A stretch of DNA of 6,142 bases from Labilithrix luteola. Lineage in GTDB: Bacteria > Myxococcota_A > Polyangia > Polyangiales > Polyangiaceae. Under the pieces are notes generated by a model. It searched no databases. It was not told the DNA's origin and worked only from the letters and a program-made list of their open reading frames with translations. Each line of letters starts with the position of its first letter. Within the stretch, counting starts at the first letter, position 1. The position numbers were made by a program, and so were the translations under genes. Positions 1 to 6,019 of the stretch are shown piece by piece. The stretch is from contig JAMFST010000820.1 in assembly GCA_026225435.1 (NCBI GenBank), positions 1 to 6,142 on the forward strand, read 5' to 3'.

Positions 1-530
1 AGGAGCGCCTGGACACGGACGGCAGGGTCTTTTCCGGGCGTTCCCAGAATGCGGGCCACAAGTCGCGTCGTCAACTCGACCCCGGGTTGCCAGAGTCGTG
101 CGTAGAGAATCTCGAAGGCGGGGCCGGGATCACGTAGCTCTCTCGATACGAACTGAACCCAGCTCTCTGCCACGCGCGAGCCGACCAGCAGCCGTCCGAG
201 ATCTCCGATGACCGCTTTCAGATGCGCCCGGGCCGCATCGGGCAAGCAATCGTGGTCCAGAGCTTCGGCCGCGGCCGCCGCAGTTCCCGCGACGTGGATG
301 CGGTACTGCTCGACGATCGCTGCAGCGCACGCGCGGTACAAACCTTCCTTGTCGCCGAAGTAGTAGCGGAGGCTCGGAAGGCTCACTTCCGCCGCCGCCG
401 CGATTTGACGGGTGGTGACGGTCGCGAAGGGACCGTCTCCAAACGCCGTCAGCGCAGCATCGAGCAAACGCTGCCGAGTCTCGTCGCCCTTCCGGTAGCC
501 GCCGCTGCCTGCACGCGTTTTTGCTGCCAC
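1..530 (-). CDS. TetR-family transcriptional regulator, CecR/YbiH-like, 3' end outside window
   Basis: I translated this frame by hand; 176 codons lie in the window before the left edge cuts the gene. Residues about 18-65 form a TetR N-terminal domain: a helix with TRQRLLDAALTAF, then the helix-turn-helix TTRQIAAAAEVSLPSLRYYF, then GDKEGLY. The C-terminal part carries SWVQFVSRELRDPGPAFEIL (about 123-142), followed by LW-P and LTTRLVARILG. This resembles the ligand domain of CecR/YbiH-type regulators (formerly DUF1956), where the F-x-x-R-E-x-x-x-P pattern is typical. These are dimeric ligand-responsive DNA-binding proteins, usually repressors. The start chosen is GTG at 530-528, just ahead of the basic N-terminal tail; TTG at 566-564 is an in-frame alternative, and neither has a clear Shine-Dalgarno. 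It is divergent from the DUF2236 oxygenase gene, so that gene is its likely target, along with itself. Confidence 0.9.
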   Translation of the reverse strand, partial: MAAKTRAGSGGYRKGDETRQRLLDAALTAFGDGPFATVTTRQIAAAAEVSLPSLRYYFGDKEGLYRACAAAIVEQYRIHVAGTAAAAAEALDHDCLPDAARAHLKAVIGDLGRLLVGSRVAESWVQFVSRELRDPGPAFEILYARLWQPGVELTTRLVARILGTPGKDPAVRVQAL

Positions 531-615
531 CCGGCCGAGTGTCAGCTTCCAGCTCGTCGGCTGCAAGGGATGAGGGAGGGGGCGCTTGCTTCACGGCGGG
601 AGGTCGCTTGCGCAA

Positions 616-621
616 ATTATA
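616..621 (-). promoter_or_regulatory. Putative -10 box (TATAAT) for the TetR gene
   Basis: Reading the minus strand, positions 621-616 are exactly TATAAT, about 85 bases upstream of the GTG start. No convincing -35 hexamer is found at 16-18 bases spacing (the best register reads ACGGGT), so this is only a partial promoter match. It overlaps the TATCAGCTGATA palindrome, which would fit autorepression. Confidence 0.3.
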
Positions 622-631
622 TCAGCTGATA
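620..631. promoter_or_regulatory. Palindrome TATCAGCTGATA, candidate operator in divergent promoter
   Basis: TATCAGCTGATA is a perfect 12-bp inverted repeat, with some further symmetry outside it (T618/A633, A615/T636, A614/T637). It lies in the only AT-rich pocket between the TetR gene and the oxygenase gene. A perfect TATAAT hexamer reads on the minus strand at 621-616 and overlaps it. A binder here would cover the promoter of the regulator and probably that of the oxygenase gene. Binding by the adjacent TetR is inferred from position and symmetry. Confidence 0.45.
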
Positions 632-681
632 GATATTCACCCGTGACCGTTGCGGCCAAAATTTCTTGCGCCCAAGGGCCC

Positions 682-686
682 GGAGG
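682..686 (+). promoter_or_regulatory. Shine-Dalgarno GGAGG for the DUF2236 gene
   Basis: GGAGG lies 11 bases upstream of ATG 698-700, a slightly long but usable spacing. It favours ATG 698 over the in-frame TTG at 650, which has no such element. Confidence 0.55.
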
Positions 687-697
687 TCGGCGAGCCG

Positions 698-2092
698 ATG
701 AACCCCTCTATCGCTGAGCTGTCAGAACGAGTCGCGGCGCAGGCGACTTCGCTTCCTGAGATGTACGGCAAGGTCGATTTTTCACTCGAGCCCGAGCGGT
801 TCACCACCGACCTCGCCGCGGTCACGCAGCTCGCGCCGCGCTATCTGCCGCGCCGCGCGGAGCTGCTCGCCAACCAGGACCGAGTCGCCCGCATCAAGGC
901 GTACACGATGCTCGGTGATGTCGTGGCCGACGCCTACGCAGCGCTCATGCCGAAGTACGGGTTCCGGGAGCTGGTCACGATGCTCGAGCTGGCGTGTGAC
1001 AGCGGAGTCGAGAAGGTCCCCGCAGCGCCCCCGGAGCTCGCACGCTTCCTTGAAGACATGGAGCGCGTGCCCTCCTGGCTCGACATGGAGCTCATCGAAG
1101 AGGGAGCTCGAATCGACCGCAATGCCGCGGCGCACTTCTCGCCGCTGGTCGTGCGCGGCGCGCTGGTCGCGACCTTCATGAACAAGTATTCGGCGTTGCC
1201 GATGGCGCTGACCGGGACGCTCTCCGGCAAGATGGCGGCGCGACGGGCGAAGGAGACCTCCGCGTTCTTTGCGACGACGGTGATGCCCGGCGCGCTCGCT
1301 CGCCACGGCGCCGGCTTCAAAGCGGCGGCGAAGGTGCGTCTCATGCACTCGATGGTGCGCTTCAACATCCTGCGGCGCAGTGAACGATGGCACATCGGAA
1401 TCTACGGCATCCCCGTTCCGCAGGTCGACCAGATGCCGGCGGGCCTGATCAGTGTCTTTCTGTTGGCGCAGAAGGTTCTTGCCCAAGGGCGTACGACCTT
1501 CACGCGTCCTGAGCGAGCGCGCGTCGAGCTCTCCCGGTATCGATGCTTTCTCCTGGGCCTTCCGGAGGATCTTCTCGCGGATACGCCGCAGGCTATCGTG
1601 GACACCCTGCTCACGCGGCACGCGACGCTGCGGCAGGACTTCGATTCCACCTGCGCGGCGCTCGTCACGGCCACGATGGGCGCCGATCTCTCCTCGGACC
1701 AATCTGCAGGCGGCCGCTTCAATGCGTGGCTCGAGCGCGGCTTCTCGAAGAACTTCTTCCTCACCCATTTCATGCGCGGTGACCGCCTTGCAGCGGCGCG
1801 CGTCGGCGTGGAGATCGAGCTTTCTGACTACGTGGCGGCAGGCATTGCCGCACTGGTCGTTGCCTCGAACATGGCGGCCTATTCGGTCGCGGCGCGCATA
1901 CCCGCGCTTCGCGAGGCGGCCGATCGCTCGCTCGTCGAGAAGCTCACCAAGCAACTCGCCCGCTACGGACATGCCCAATTCACGACGGATGCCGATGCCT
2001 ACCGTCCGGCTACCGCCGAGCGGACGACGGGAGCCGATCGCCCCGCCGCGGGTCGTGGCGCCTCCGAACATACGCCCAAGACCGTCACGTAA
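698..2092 (+). CDS. DUF2236 / MpaB- and Lcp-type oxygenase family protein
   Basis: A 464-residue protein from ATG 698, chosen for its upstream GGAGG; an in-frame TTG at 650 would add 16 residues. It belongs to the mostly helical DUF2236 family, which includes the fungal oxygenase MpaB and the rubber-cleaving latex clearing protein Lcp, whose studied members bind heme b. The core runs from VPSWLDMELIEEGA (124-137) to about residue 395. H217 in the segment AKVRLMHSMVR (211-221) aligns with the proximal heme ligand of Lcp. R183 and T187 fall where Lcp has its conserved Arg and Thr: T187 to H217 is exactly 30 residues, as I recall for T168 to H198 of LcpK30. The Lys that precedes that Thr in Lcp is Glu here (E186). 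No signal peptide is visible, unlike secreted Lcp, so rubber is an unlikely substrate. The C-terminal 35 or so residues are low-complexity. It is probably cotranscribed with the downstream acyl-CoA ligase and controlled by the divergent TetR. The substrate is unknown. Confidence 0.88.
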   Translation: MNPSIAELSERVAAQATSLPEMYGKVDFSLEPERFTTDLAAVTQLAPRYLPRRAELLANQDRVARIKAYTMLGDVVADAYAALMPKYGFRELVTMLELACDSGVEKVPAAPPELARFLEDMERVPSWLDMELIEEGARIDRNAAAHFSPLVVRGALVATFMNKYSALPMALTGTLSGKMAARRAKETSAFFATTVMPGALARHGAGFKAAAKVRLMHSMVRFNILRRSERWHIGIYGIPVPQVDQMPAGLISVFLLAQKVLAQGRTTFTRPERARVELSRYRCFLLGLPEDLLADTPQAIVDTLLTRHATLRQDFDSTCAALVTATMGADLSSDQSAGGRFNAWLERGFSKNFFLTHFMRGDRLAAARVGVEIELSDYVAAGIAALVVASNMAAYSVAARIPALREAADRSLVEKLTKQLARYGHAQFTTDADAYRPATAERTTGADRPAAGRGASEHTPKTVT

Positions 2093-2104
2093 CCGCGCGA
2101 GCTC

Positions 2105-2110
2105 GGAGGA
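2105..2110 (+). promoter_or_regulatory. Strong Shine-Dalgarno GGAGGA before a 49-codon ORF
   Basis: GGAGGA ends 3 bases before ATG 2114-2116 (the GGAGG core leaves 4), in the gap after the oxygenase stop codon. It is the best Shine-Dalgarno match near the acyl-CoA ligase gene, yet it sits about 150 bases upstream of that gene's start. It could instead serve the short ORF beginning at 2114. Confidence 0.45.
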
Positions 2111-2113
2111 CTC

Positions 2114-2263
2114 ATGCACCTCCGTTCCGAGACCAAGCCACCAGTCGGTCGACGTGCCATCCACGCCTGCCCCGTTTCGACAACTCGCCTACTTCAGCGA
2201 AAGCTACGAATGTCCATTCTACCTTGCGTCAGCTCACCGGTAGCGGTGGCGGTGGCCGCGTGA
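2114..2263 (+). CDS. Possible 49-residue leader peptide, stop overlapping the ligase start
   Basis: An ATG with GGAGGA just upstream opens a 49-codon frame (begins MHLRSETKPPVGRRAI, ends SSPVAVAVAA) whose TGA overlaps the ligase GTG as GTGA. That 4-base overlap is the usual geometry of translational coupling, and the ligase GTG has no Shine-Dalgarno of its own. Against it, codon choice is poor for this genome (several CTA, CGA and CCA codons, with a lower third-position GC than the neighbours), and I recognise no family. The peptide is basic with a small hydrophobic C-terminus. It may be a translated leader valued for coupling rather than for its product, or a chance ORF. Confidence 0.35.
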   Translation: MHLRSETKPPVGRRAIHACPVSTTRLLQRKLRMSILPCVSSPVAVAVAA

Positions 2264-3801
2264 TCCACACCTCACCCACGCTCGGCTCGCTCGCGCTCCG
2301 TGCGCTCGCGCAGTATCCCCGGCGCACGGCGTTCGCCTGGGACGGTGGCTCGCTCTGCTACGCGGAGGTCGCCGACAGGGTCGCCCGCTACCAGGCGGCC
2401 TTCGCCGGAGCCGGCATCGGCAAGGGATCCCGGGTCGCGTTTCTCTCCGCGAACCGCGGCGAGACCTGGTGCGCCAGCATGGCGGCGTCGTGCTCCGGGG
2501 CGGCCATCACCTGGCTTCACCCGCAAGCGTCGCTGGCCGACCATCTCGAGCAGCTCGCCGACGTCGACGCCCGCGCGCTGGTGGTCGACGAGCGAAATCA
2601 TCACGCCCGCGGCGCCGCTCTCGCCGCGGAGACGAAGGGAGCGATGGAGGTGTTTACGCTCGGTCCGTCGGAGATCGGTGTCGATCTCGCTGCGATCGCC
2701 GAGGCGCGAGGTTCCTGCACCGCGCGTGACCTCGCAACCTCCGCGGATCTCGCGGCGGTGTTTTACACCGGCGGTACGTCGGGCCGCTCCAAAGGGGTCA
2801 TGCGCACGCACGCCGCCGTGGGCGCGATGTACTCGTCGGGGCTGCTGGAGGCGCTCGAGATCCCCGAGCGTCCCCGCTACCTGGCAATCGCGCCGATGAG
2901 CCACGTGGGGGGAACCAAGTTTCTCCCCGTGCTCCTGCGGGGTGGCACCATCCATCTCACCGTCGGCTTCGATCCCGAGCGAGCGCTCGCGACCATCGCG
3001 CGCGAGCACGTCTCGATGGCTCTGTTCGTGCCGACGATGATCTACTCGCTGCTCGATCATCCCGATCTGCCGCACACCGATCTGTCGTCTCTCGAGCTCG
3101 TTCTCTACGGAGCGGCTCCGATGACGGCGCGACGGATCGCAGAGGGGATCGCCCGGCTGGGACCGATCTTCTCCCAGTTCTACGGCCAGACCGAGTGCTA
3201 CCCGATCAGCGTCCTGCGCCGCGCCGATCACGCGGACGCCGCTCTCCACACCTCGTGCGGCATGCCGACCGCCTCCAGCGAGGTGCGCCTCCTCGACGAC
3301 GAGGGGAAGGAGGTGGCTGCGGGCTCGCCCGGTGAGGTGTGCGTGCGCAGTCGCATGGTCATGGATGGCTACTGGAAGCAGCCCGAGCTGACCGCGGAGA
3401 CGATGCGCCACGGATGGCTGCATACCGGAGACATCGCCCGCGCCGACGAGCGTGGCTACCTGCACATCGCCGACCGGAAGAAGGACATGATCATCACCGG
3501 TGGATTCAACGTGTATCCACTCGAGGTGGAGAGCGCGCTGCTCGCCGTCCCGGGGGTGCTCGAAGCGTGCGTCTTCGGTGTCGCCGACGATCACTGGGGC
3601 GAAGCGGTCACCGCGGCGGTGGTCGTCCGGCCAGGAACGCCGTTCGACGAGGCGGCGCTCATCCAGCACGTGAAGGCGCACAAGGGATCGGTGCTCGCGC
3701 CCAAGCGTGTGCACCTCGTCGACGCCTTGCCCCGGACGCCTCTGGGGAAGATCGACAAGAAGAAGCTCCGCGCGGAGCGGGAAGGACGAGGACCGTCCTG
3801 A
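2260..3801 (+). CDS. Acyl-CoA ligase (class I adenylate-forming enzyme, FadD-like)
   Basis: A 513-residue protein from GTG 2260; an in-frame TTG at 2224 would add 12 Gly-rich residues. It contains the ordered motifs of the ANL superfamily: phosphate-binding loop YTGGTSGRSKG (169-179), YGQTE (308-312), HTGD (388-391), hinge and core DRKKDMIITGGFNVYP (405-420), and the C-terminal PLGK with catalytic Lys 497. These enzymes activate a carboxylic acid with ATP to an acyl-adenylate, then transfer the acyl group to CoA, in the cytosol or at the inner membrane face. Length and motif order match complete FadD-type fatty or aromatic acyl-CoA ligases. The ending APKRVHLVDALPRTPLGKID recalls the FadD8 group, but the substrate pocket cannot be assigned by eye. 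It lies 167 bases after the oxygenase gene on the same strand, so it may activate the acid that the oxygenase helps produce. Its start overlaps the stop of the possible leader ORF. Confidence 0.94.
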   Translation: MIHTSPTLGSLALRALAQYPRRTAFAWDGGSLCYAEVADRVARYQAAFAGAGIGKGSRVAFLSANRGETWCASMAASCSGAAITWLHPQASLADHLEQLADVDARALVVDERNHHARGAALAAETKGAMEVFTLGPSEIGVDLAAIAEARGSCTARDLATSADLAAVFYTGGTSGRSKGVMRTHAAVGAMYSSGLLEALEIPERPRYLAIAPMSHVGGTKFLPVLLRGGTIHLTVGFDPERALATIAREHVSMALFVPTMIYSLLDHPDLPHTDLSSLELVLYGAAPMTARRIAEGIARLGPIFSQFYGQTECYPISVLRRADHADAALHTSCGMPTASSEVRLLDDEGKEVAAGSPGEVCVRSRMVMDGYWKQPELTAETMRHGWLHTGDIARADERGYLHIADRKKDMIITGGFNVYPLEVESALLAVPGVLEACVFGVADDHWGEAVTAAVVVRPGTPFDEAALIQHVKAHKGSVLAPKRVHLVDALPRTPLGKIDKKKLRAEREGRGPS

Positions 3802-3950
3802 GCGCTGGCCAAGGGGCGACCACGAATGGCGGTGTCGATCTCGTTGTGCAACGCGCTCCACCTGCGGTCTTCAGCGGTGCTCGGCGACTCTCCGCGGTGC
3901 CCGCCGACTTCGCGGGACCGCGTCTTTCCGGGGTCGGAGTCCAGCGCGCG
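3802..3950. other. Convergent intergenic gap, no confident terminator
   Basis: The acyl-CoA ligase and the lipoprotein gene end facing each other across 149 bases. The best secondary structure is CCCGC (3900-3904) pairing with GCGGG (3912-3916) around a 7-base loop, with TCTTTCC starting 7 bases later at 3923. The stem is short and the T run is interrupted, so it is at best a weak intrinsic terminator for the plus strand. No gene is supported here. Confidence 0.4.
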
Positions 3951-5003
3951 TCAGTGTTCCTGAGCGAAGTGTCCGTGACGCCAAACCCAGTGCGCGCGTT
4001 GCCGGCAGTACTCGTCGACGGTGCCGAGCGCCCCACGAAACACGTGTGCATCCGGCAAGGACGTTCCAATGTCCGCGAACGCGTCCCGCAGTTGCGCACG
4101 TGCGCCGGCGCAGTCGTGCAACACCGCCGGTAAACCGAGCGAGGGTGGCGGCGGCGCGATATATCTCCGCCCATCCTGCGCGCGCAAGACGGAGCAGTCG
4201 CCGACGGTCTCGTAGCTACAAGGCGTCGGGCACGCGTCGCTGTCGGTCGTCAGGTCGTAGCGCCGAAGACTCAGCGTCTGCGCGCACGTGGCGAGGTGAG
4301 CTTCGCGCTCGCGGCAAAGCGATGGCGCTTCGACCAGCTTCGCACCGTTCGGCGCGCGGTCGCGAACGTCGGCTTCGAGCCCGCCGGTGCTGAACGACAG
4401 CGACAGATCGAGCCAGCGCGCGTCGGGAAAGTCCATCGCGCCAATCCCGAGCCCGACATCGAGCACCACGACGATGTGCTTCGCACGCACGACGAGCGCG
4501 AGAGCGCGCGTGGGCATGAGCGGCTCGAGCGACGTGACCTCGCAGAGGAGCGAGTCCTCGGCAGGCTCTCCGACCGAAAGCGTGTGACATGGTCCATCGA
4601 AGGCCTCGGTTGTCTCGGCGGACTTGATGTGGTGCCGAGCCTCGTTCTGCGCGCGCCACGCCAGCGCCACCGAGCGACCGACACCGCGAGCCGCGAGCCA
4701 CGCGAAGGGCTCCGCCTCCGCACCGACTCCGTGCAACCGAGGAGCATCGTCGTCGCTCACCTGGCCGGCGCTCGGAGGCGGACAACGCGAGGCGAGGTCG
4801 GATTCTGACGACGCGTGCGCCGCCGCCGGCACGGGAGCAGCATCGGCATCCGTGGCCGAGGACGATGCGCTCGCGGCGGGGAGTGCCGGCGCCGAACCCC
4901 CCAGCGGATGCGTCGTCGCGGGCGTGGAGGTGCATCCCGCTGCGACCATCACTGCAATCGGGGACGCGGCGAGCATCGCGCACCGCTCAGCGAGAGAGCG
5001 CAT
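3951..5003 (-). CDS. Cys-rich lipoprotein of unknown function
   Basis: A 350-residue protein from ATG 5003-5001. The N-terminus has a short charged region (MRSLAER), a hydrophobic stretch (about 9-22) and AAGC with Cys 24 as the likely lipidation site, predicting export and lipid anchoring. Residues 25-70 are an Ala/Ser/Pro-rich flexible linker. The rest is a soluble domain with ten cysteines (74, 139, 154, 230, 240, 258, 262, 270, 298, 333), including a tight cluster at 258-270 (ACPTPCSYETVGDC), which suggests disulfides formed outside the cytoplasm. A segment at 174-210 (AKHIVVVLDVGLGIGAMDF, then LDLSLSFSTGGLE) looks like a beta-rich core. I recognise no family. An alternative start is ATG 5048-5046, adding 15 residues; that ATG overlaps the TGA of an upstream open frame as ATGA. 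Neither start has a good Shine-Dalgarno. Function cannot be assigned. Confidence 0.72.
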   Translation of the reverse strand: MRSLAERCAMLAASPIAVMVAAGCTSTPATTHPLGGSAPALPAASASSSATDADAAPVPAAAHASSESDLASRCPPPSAGQVSDDDAPRLHGVGAEAEPFAWLAARGVGRSVALAWRAQNEARHHIKSAETTEAFDGPCHTLSVGEPAEDSLLCEVTSLEPLMPTRALALVVRAKHIVVVLDVGLGIGAMDFPDARWLDLSLSFSTGGLEADVRDRAPNGAKLVEAPSLCREREAHLATCAQTLSLRRYDLTTDSDACPTPCSYETVGDCSVLRAQDGRRYIAPPPPSLGLPAVLHDCAGARAQLRDAFADIGTSLPDAHVFRGALGTVDEYCRQRAHWVWRHGHFAQEH

Positions 5004-5044
5004 GCGTACACGGTAGCGCCTCGCTCCCCGCGCCGCTGCGGACA

Positions 5045-5158
5045 TCATCCTTTGATCGCTTCGGTGTCGATCTGCAGATCGACGTTCCGCGCGAGCACCA
5101 TGCCGCCCGGCTGCGCTCTCTGGGCGGCAGAGCACCCGCTGAGCACCGCGATGAGGAC
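5045..5158 (-). other. Possible remnant of a small lipoprotein ORF
   Basis: On the minus strand this frame reads VLIAVLSGCSAAQRA, a hydrophobic stretch ending in a good lipobox (LSGC, Cys codon 5134-5132), and finishes ARNVDLQIDTEAIKG before TGA 5047-5045. The frame stays open upstream to about 5329 and includes a protein-like stretch (QDDFDKFPAGF), yet it contains no ATG, GTG or TTG before GTG 5146, which is too late to supply a signal peptide. It therefore looks like a decayed or frameshifted gene, or chance. Its stop overlaps ATG 5048 of the lipoprotein frame as ATGA. Confidence 0.22.
5066..5083. repeat. Perfect 18-bp palindrome GTCGATCTGCAGATCGAC
   Basis: Positions 5066-5083 read identically on both strands with no spacer. 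It lies about 63 bases upstream of the chosen lipoprotein start (5003), where an operator or activator site for that gene would be expected. With no loop it is a poor terminator. It also falls within the possible lipoprotein ORF remnant, where it encodes VDLQID, so it could be coincidental coding sequence. Confidence 0.5.
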
Positions 5159-5164
5159 TGAGGG

Positions 5165-5179
5165 GCGCCGGGCCGGCGC
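5165..5179. repeat. GC-rich hairpin, possible weak terminator for the minus-strand TetR gene
   Basis: GCGCCG (5165-5170) pairs with CGGCGC (5174-5179) around a 3-base loop. It is downstream of the TetR gene ending at 5336 and upstream of the lipoprotein gene on the same strand. No T run follows on either strand, so Rho-independent termination is not well supported. Confidence 0.25.
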
Positions 5180-5225
5180 TGATCGAAACCCCGCAGGGAA
5201 CTTGTCGAAGTCGTCCTGAGGGTTC

Positions 5226-5253
5226 GCCTCCGAGCTTGCGAGACAACGGAGGC
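5226..5253. repeat. Inverted repeat GCCTCCG / CGGAGGC downstream of TetR
   Basis: GCCTCCG (5226-5232) and CGGAGGC (5247-5253) form a perfect 7-bp stem with a 14-base loop, about 85 bases past the TetR stop codon. No T run follows on the minus strand. It may be an RNA hairpin at the 3' end of the TetR transcript. The right arm supplies a GGAGG ahead of a plus-strand ATG at 5259, but that frame runs antisense through the TetR gene. Confidence 0.3.
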
Positions 5254-5335
5254 AGACGATGTTCGGTGAGAGTGGGCTCGGAGACGAGCTCTTCGAGAGG
5301 TTGCCCTCCGCAGGAGGTTCGTTACTCCGTCACTG

Positions 5336-5980
5336 CTATGCCGGTGACGTGCGCCGCGGCCTCGTCGGGCGCGCCGGCGCCTCGCCGCCGTGGAGGACGC
5401 GACCGATCACCTCCACGATCGGAGCCGCGAGCTCCTCGAGCCGGTCGATCCGATCTTCCGCCAGTGCTTCGAGCGTGAGCTCGTTGATGCCGCCGACGAT
5501 GACCATCGCAACCTCGATGGATATTGGCGGCCGTGTCCCCGCTGCGTTGATCTCCCGTTGGAGGTGGGCCGCGTGTCTCCGCATGACTCGGCTGCGGATA
5601 GCGAGGCCTTCGCTTCCGAGCTTCAAGATCTCGACGGTCAGTGTGCGCGCCACGCGGGGGCGCTCGCGCAGACGCGCGAGGTAGAACAGCGCGCCAGCCG
5701 CGACCTGTCGCTCGTCGCACGGGACGAGCTCGATCGCGGCGTCGAGCTCGTCGAGCAAGCGCGCGCTCTCGTCGTCGTAGAGCGCAAGCAGGCAGGCGTC
5801 CTTCGTCGCGAAGTGCTCGTAGAACGTGCGCTTCGAGACGCGCGCGCGGCGGACGATCTCGGCAATGGTCAGGTCGGTCCAACCCACGTCGCCGATCGCC
5901 TCGAGCGTGGCGGTGAGGAGTCTGCCGCGGTGATCCTCTTCCACGATCGCGCTCGCGGCGCGAGACGCGCTCTTCGCCAT
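5336..5980 (-). CDS. TetR-family transcriptional regulator
   Basis: A complete 214-residue protein from ATG 5980-5978; the in-frame ATG at 6037 would add 19 residues encoded across the operator region and is unlikely. The N-terminal DNA-binding domain is clear: RGRLLTATLEAIGDVGWTDL (18-37), then helix-turn-helix LTIAEIVRRARVSKRTFYEHF (37-57) and ATKDACLLALYD (58-69). The rest is a helical ligand and dimerisation domain typical in length for the family, with RPRVARTLTVEILKLG (107-122) and a hydrophobic helix IEVAMVIVGGINELTLEAL (155-173). The last 15 or so residues are Pro/Arg-rich and probably disordered. Regulators with this domain arrangement usually repress divergent catabolic or efflux genes until a small hydrophobic ligand binds. 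No Shine-Dalgarno precedes the ATG. One palindromic operator overlaps the start codon and a second lies 39 bp away, so autoregulation together with control of the divergent flavoprotein gene is likely. Confidence 0.93.
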   Translation of the reverse strand: MAKSASRAASAIVEEDHRGRLLTATLEAIGDVGWTDLTIAEIVRRARVSKRTFYEHFATKDACLLALYDDESARLLDELDAAIELVPCDERQVAAGALFYLARLRERPRVARTLTVEILKLGSEGLAIRSRVMRRHAAHLQREINAAGTRPPISIEVAMVIVGGINELTLEALAEDRIDRLEELAAPIVEVIGRVLHGGEAPARPTRPRRTSPA

Positions 5981-5997
5981 GGTACTTGACGGTACCA
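5980..5997. promoter_or_regulatory. Operator-like inverted repeat 1, TGGTAC-N6-GTACCA
   Basis: Perfect 6-bp arms flank a 6-base spacer (TGGTACttgacgGTACCA). The left arm touches the TetR start codon, and the spacer holds TTGACG, a good -35 hexamer for the plus strand. Size and symmetry fit a TetR dimer site. Binding here would block both the regulator's own expression and the divergent promoter. The assignment to the adjacent TetR is inferred. Confidence 0.65.
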
Positions 5998-6013
5998 AGA
6001 GCGATGCTAACTT
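5986..6013 (+). promoter_or_regulatory. Putative sigma-70-type promoter for the divergent flavoprotein gene
   Basis: TTGACG (5986-5991, five of six matches to TTGACA) is followed after 16 bases by TAACTT (6008-6013, three of six matches to TATAAT), which is preceded by TGC, an extended -10 element. The -35 lies inside operator-like repeat 1 and repeat 2 lies just downstream of the -10, so a bound repressor would occlude it. Confidence 0.35.
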
Positions 6014-6019
6014 GCACGC

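Noticed and set aside
130..615. A 161-codon minus-strand frame overlapping the first TetR gene
   Set aside because: Its translation is Arg/Gly/Ser-rich with no domain, while the neighbouring frame from GTG 530 reads a clean TetR protein through the same bases.
650..697. A TTG start at 650 for the DUF2236 protein
   Set aside because: No Shine-Dalgarno precedes it, whereas ATG 698 has GGAGG upstream and starts a normal family N-terminus.
782..2164. A 460-codon minus-strand frame opposite the DUF2236 gene
   Set aside because: It is an Arg/Glu-rich mirror frame typical of high-GC genes; the plus strand carries a recognisable protein family.
2224..2259. A TTG start at 2224 for the acyl-CoA ligase
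   Set aside because: It would add a Gly-rich dozen residues without a ribosome site. GTG 2260 gives the usual ligase N-terminus and the GTGA overlap.
2272..3861. A 529-codon minus-strand frame opposite the acyl-CoA ligase
   Set aside because: It is His/Arg-rich without motifs and runs antisense to a protein with all the ANL motifs intact.
3900..3929. An intrinsic terminator after the acyl-CoA ligase
   Set aside because: The stem is only 5 bp and the T run is interrupted, so it is noted in the gap entry and not called as a terminator.
5004..5246. Extending the lipoprotein frame to ATG 5246
   Set aside because: The added 81 residues are Arg/Gly-rich with no family look and would bury the lipoprotein signal peptide in mid-protein.
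5259..5684. A plus-strand ATG with GGAGG 6 bases upstream, opening a 141-codon frame
   Set aside because: The first 25 or so residues look plausible, but the rest is antisense to the TetR gene and becomes Ser/Arg low-complexity. The GGAGG is one arm of an inverted repeat.
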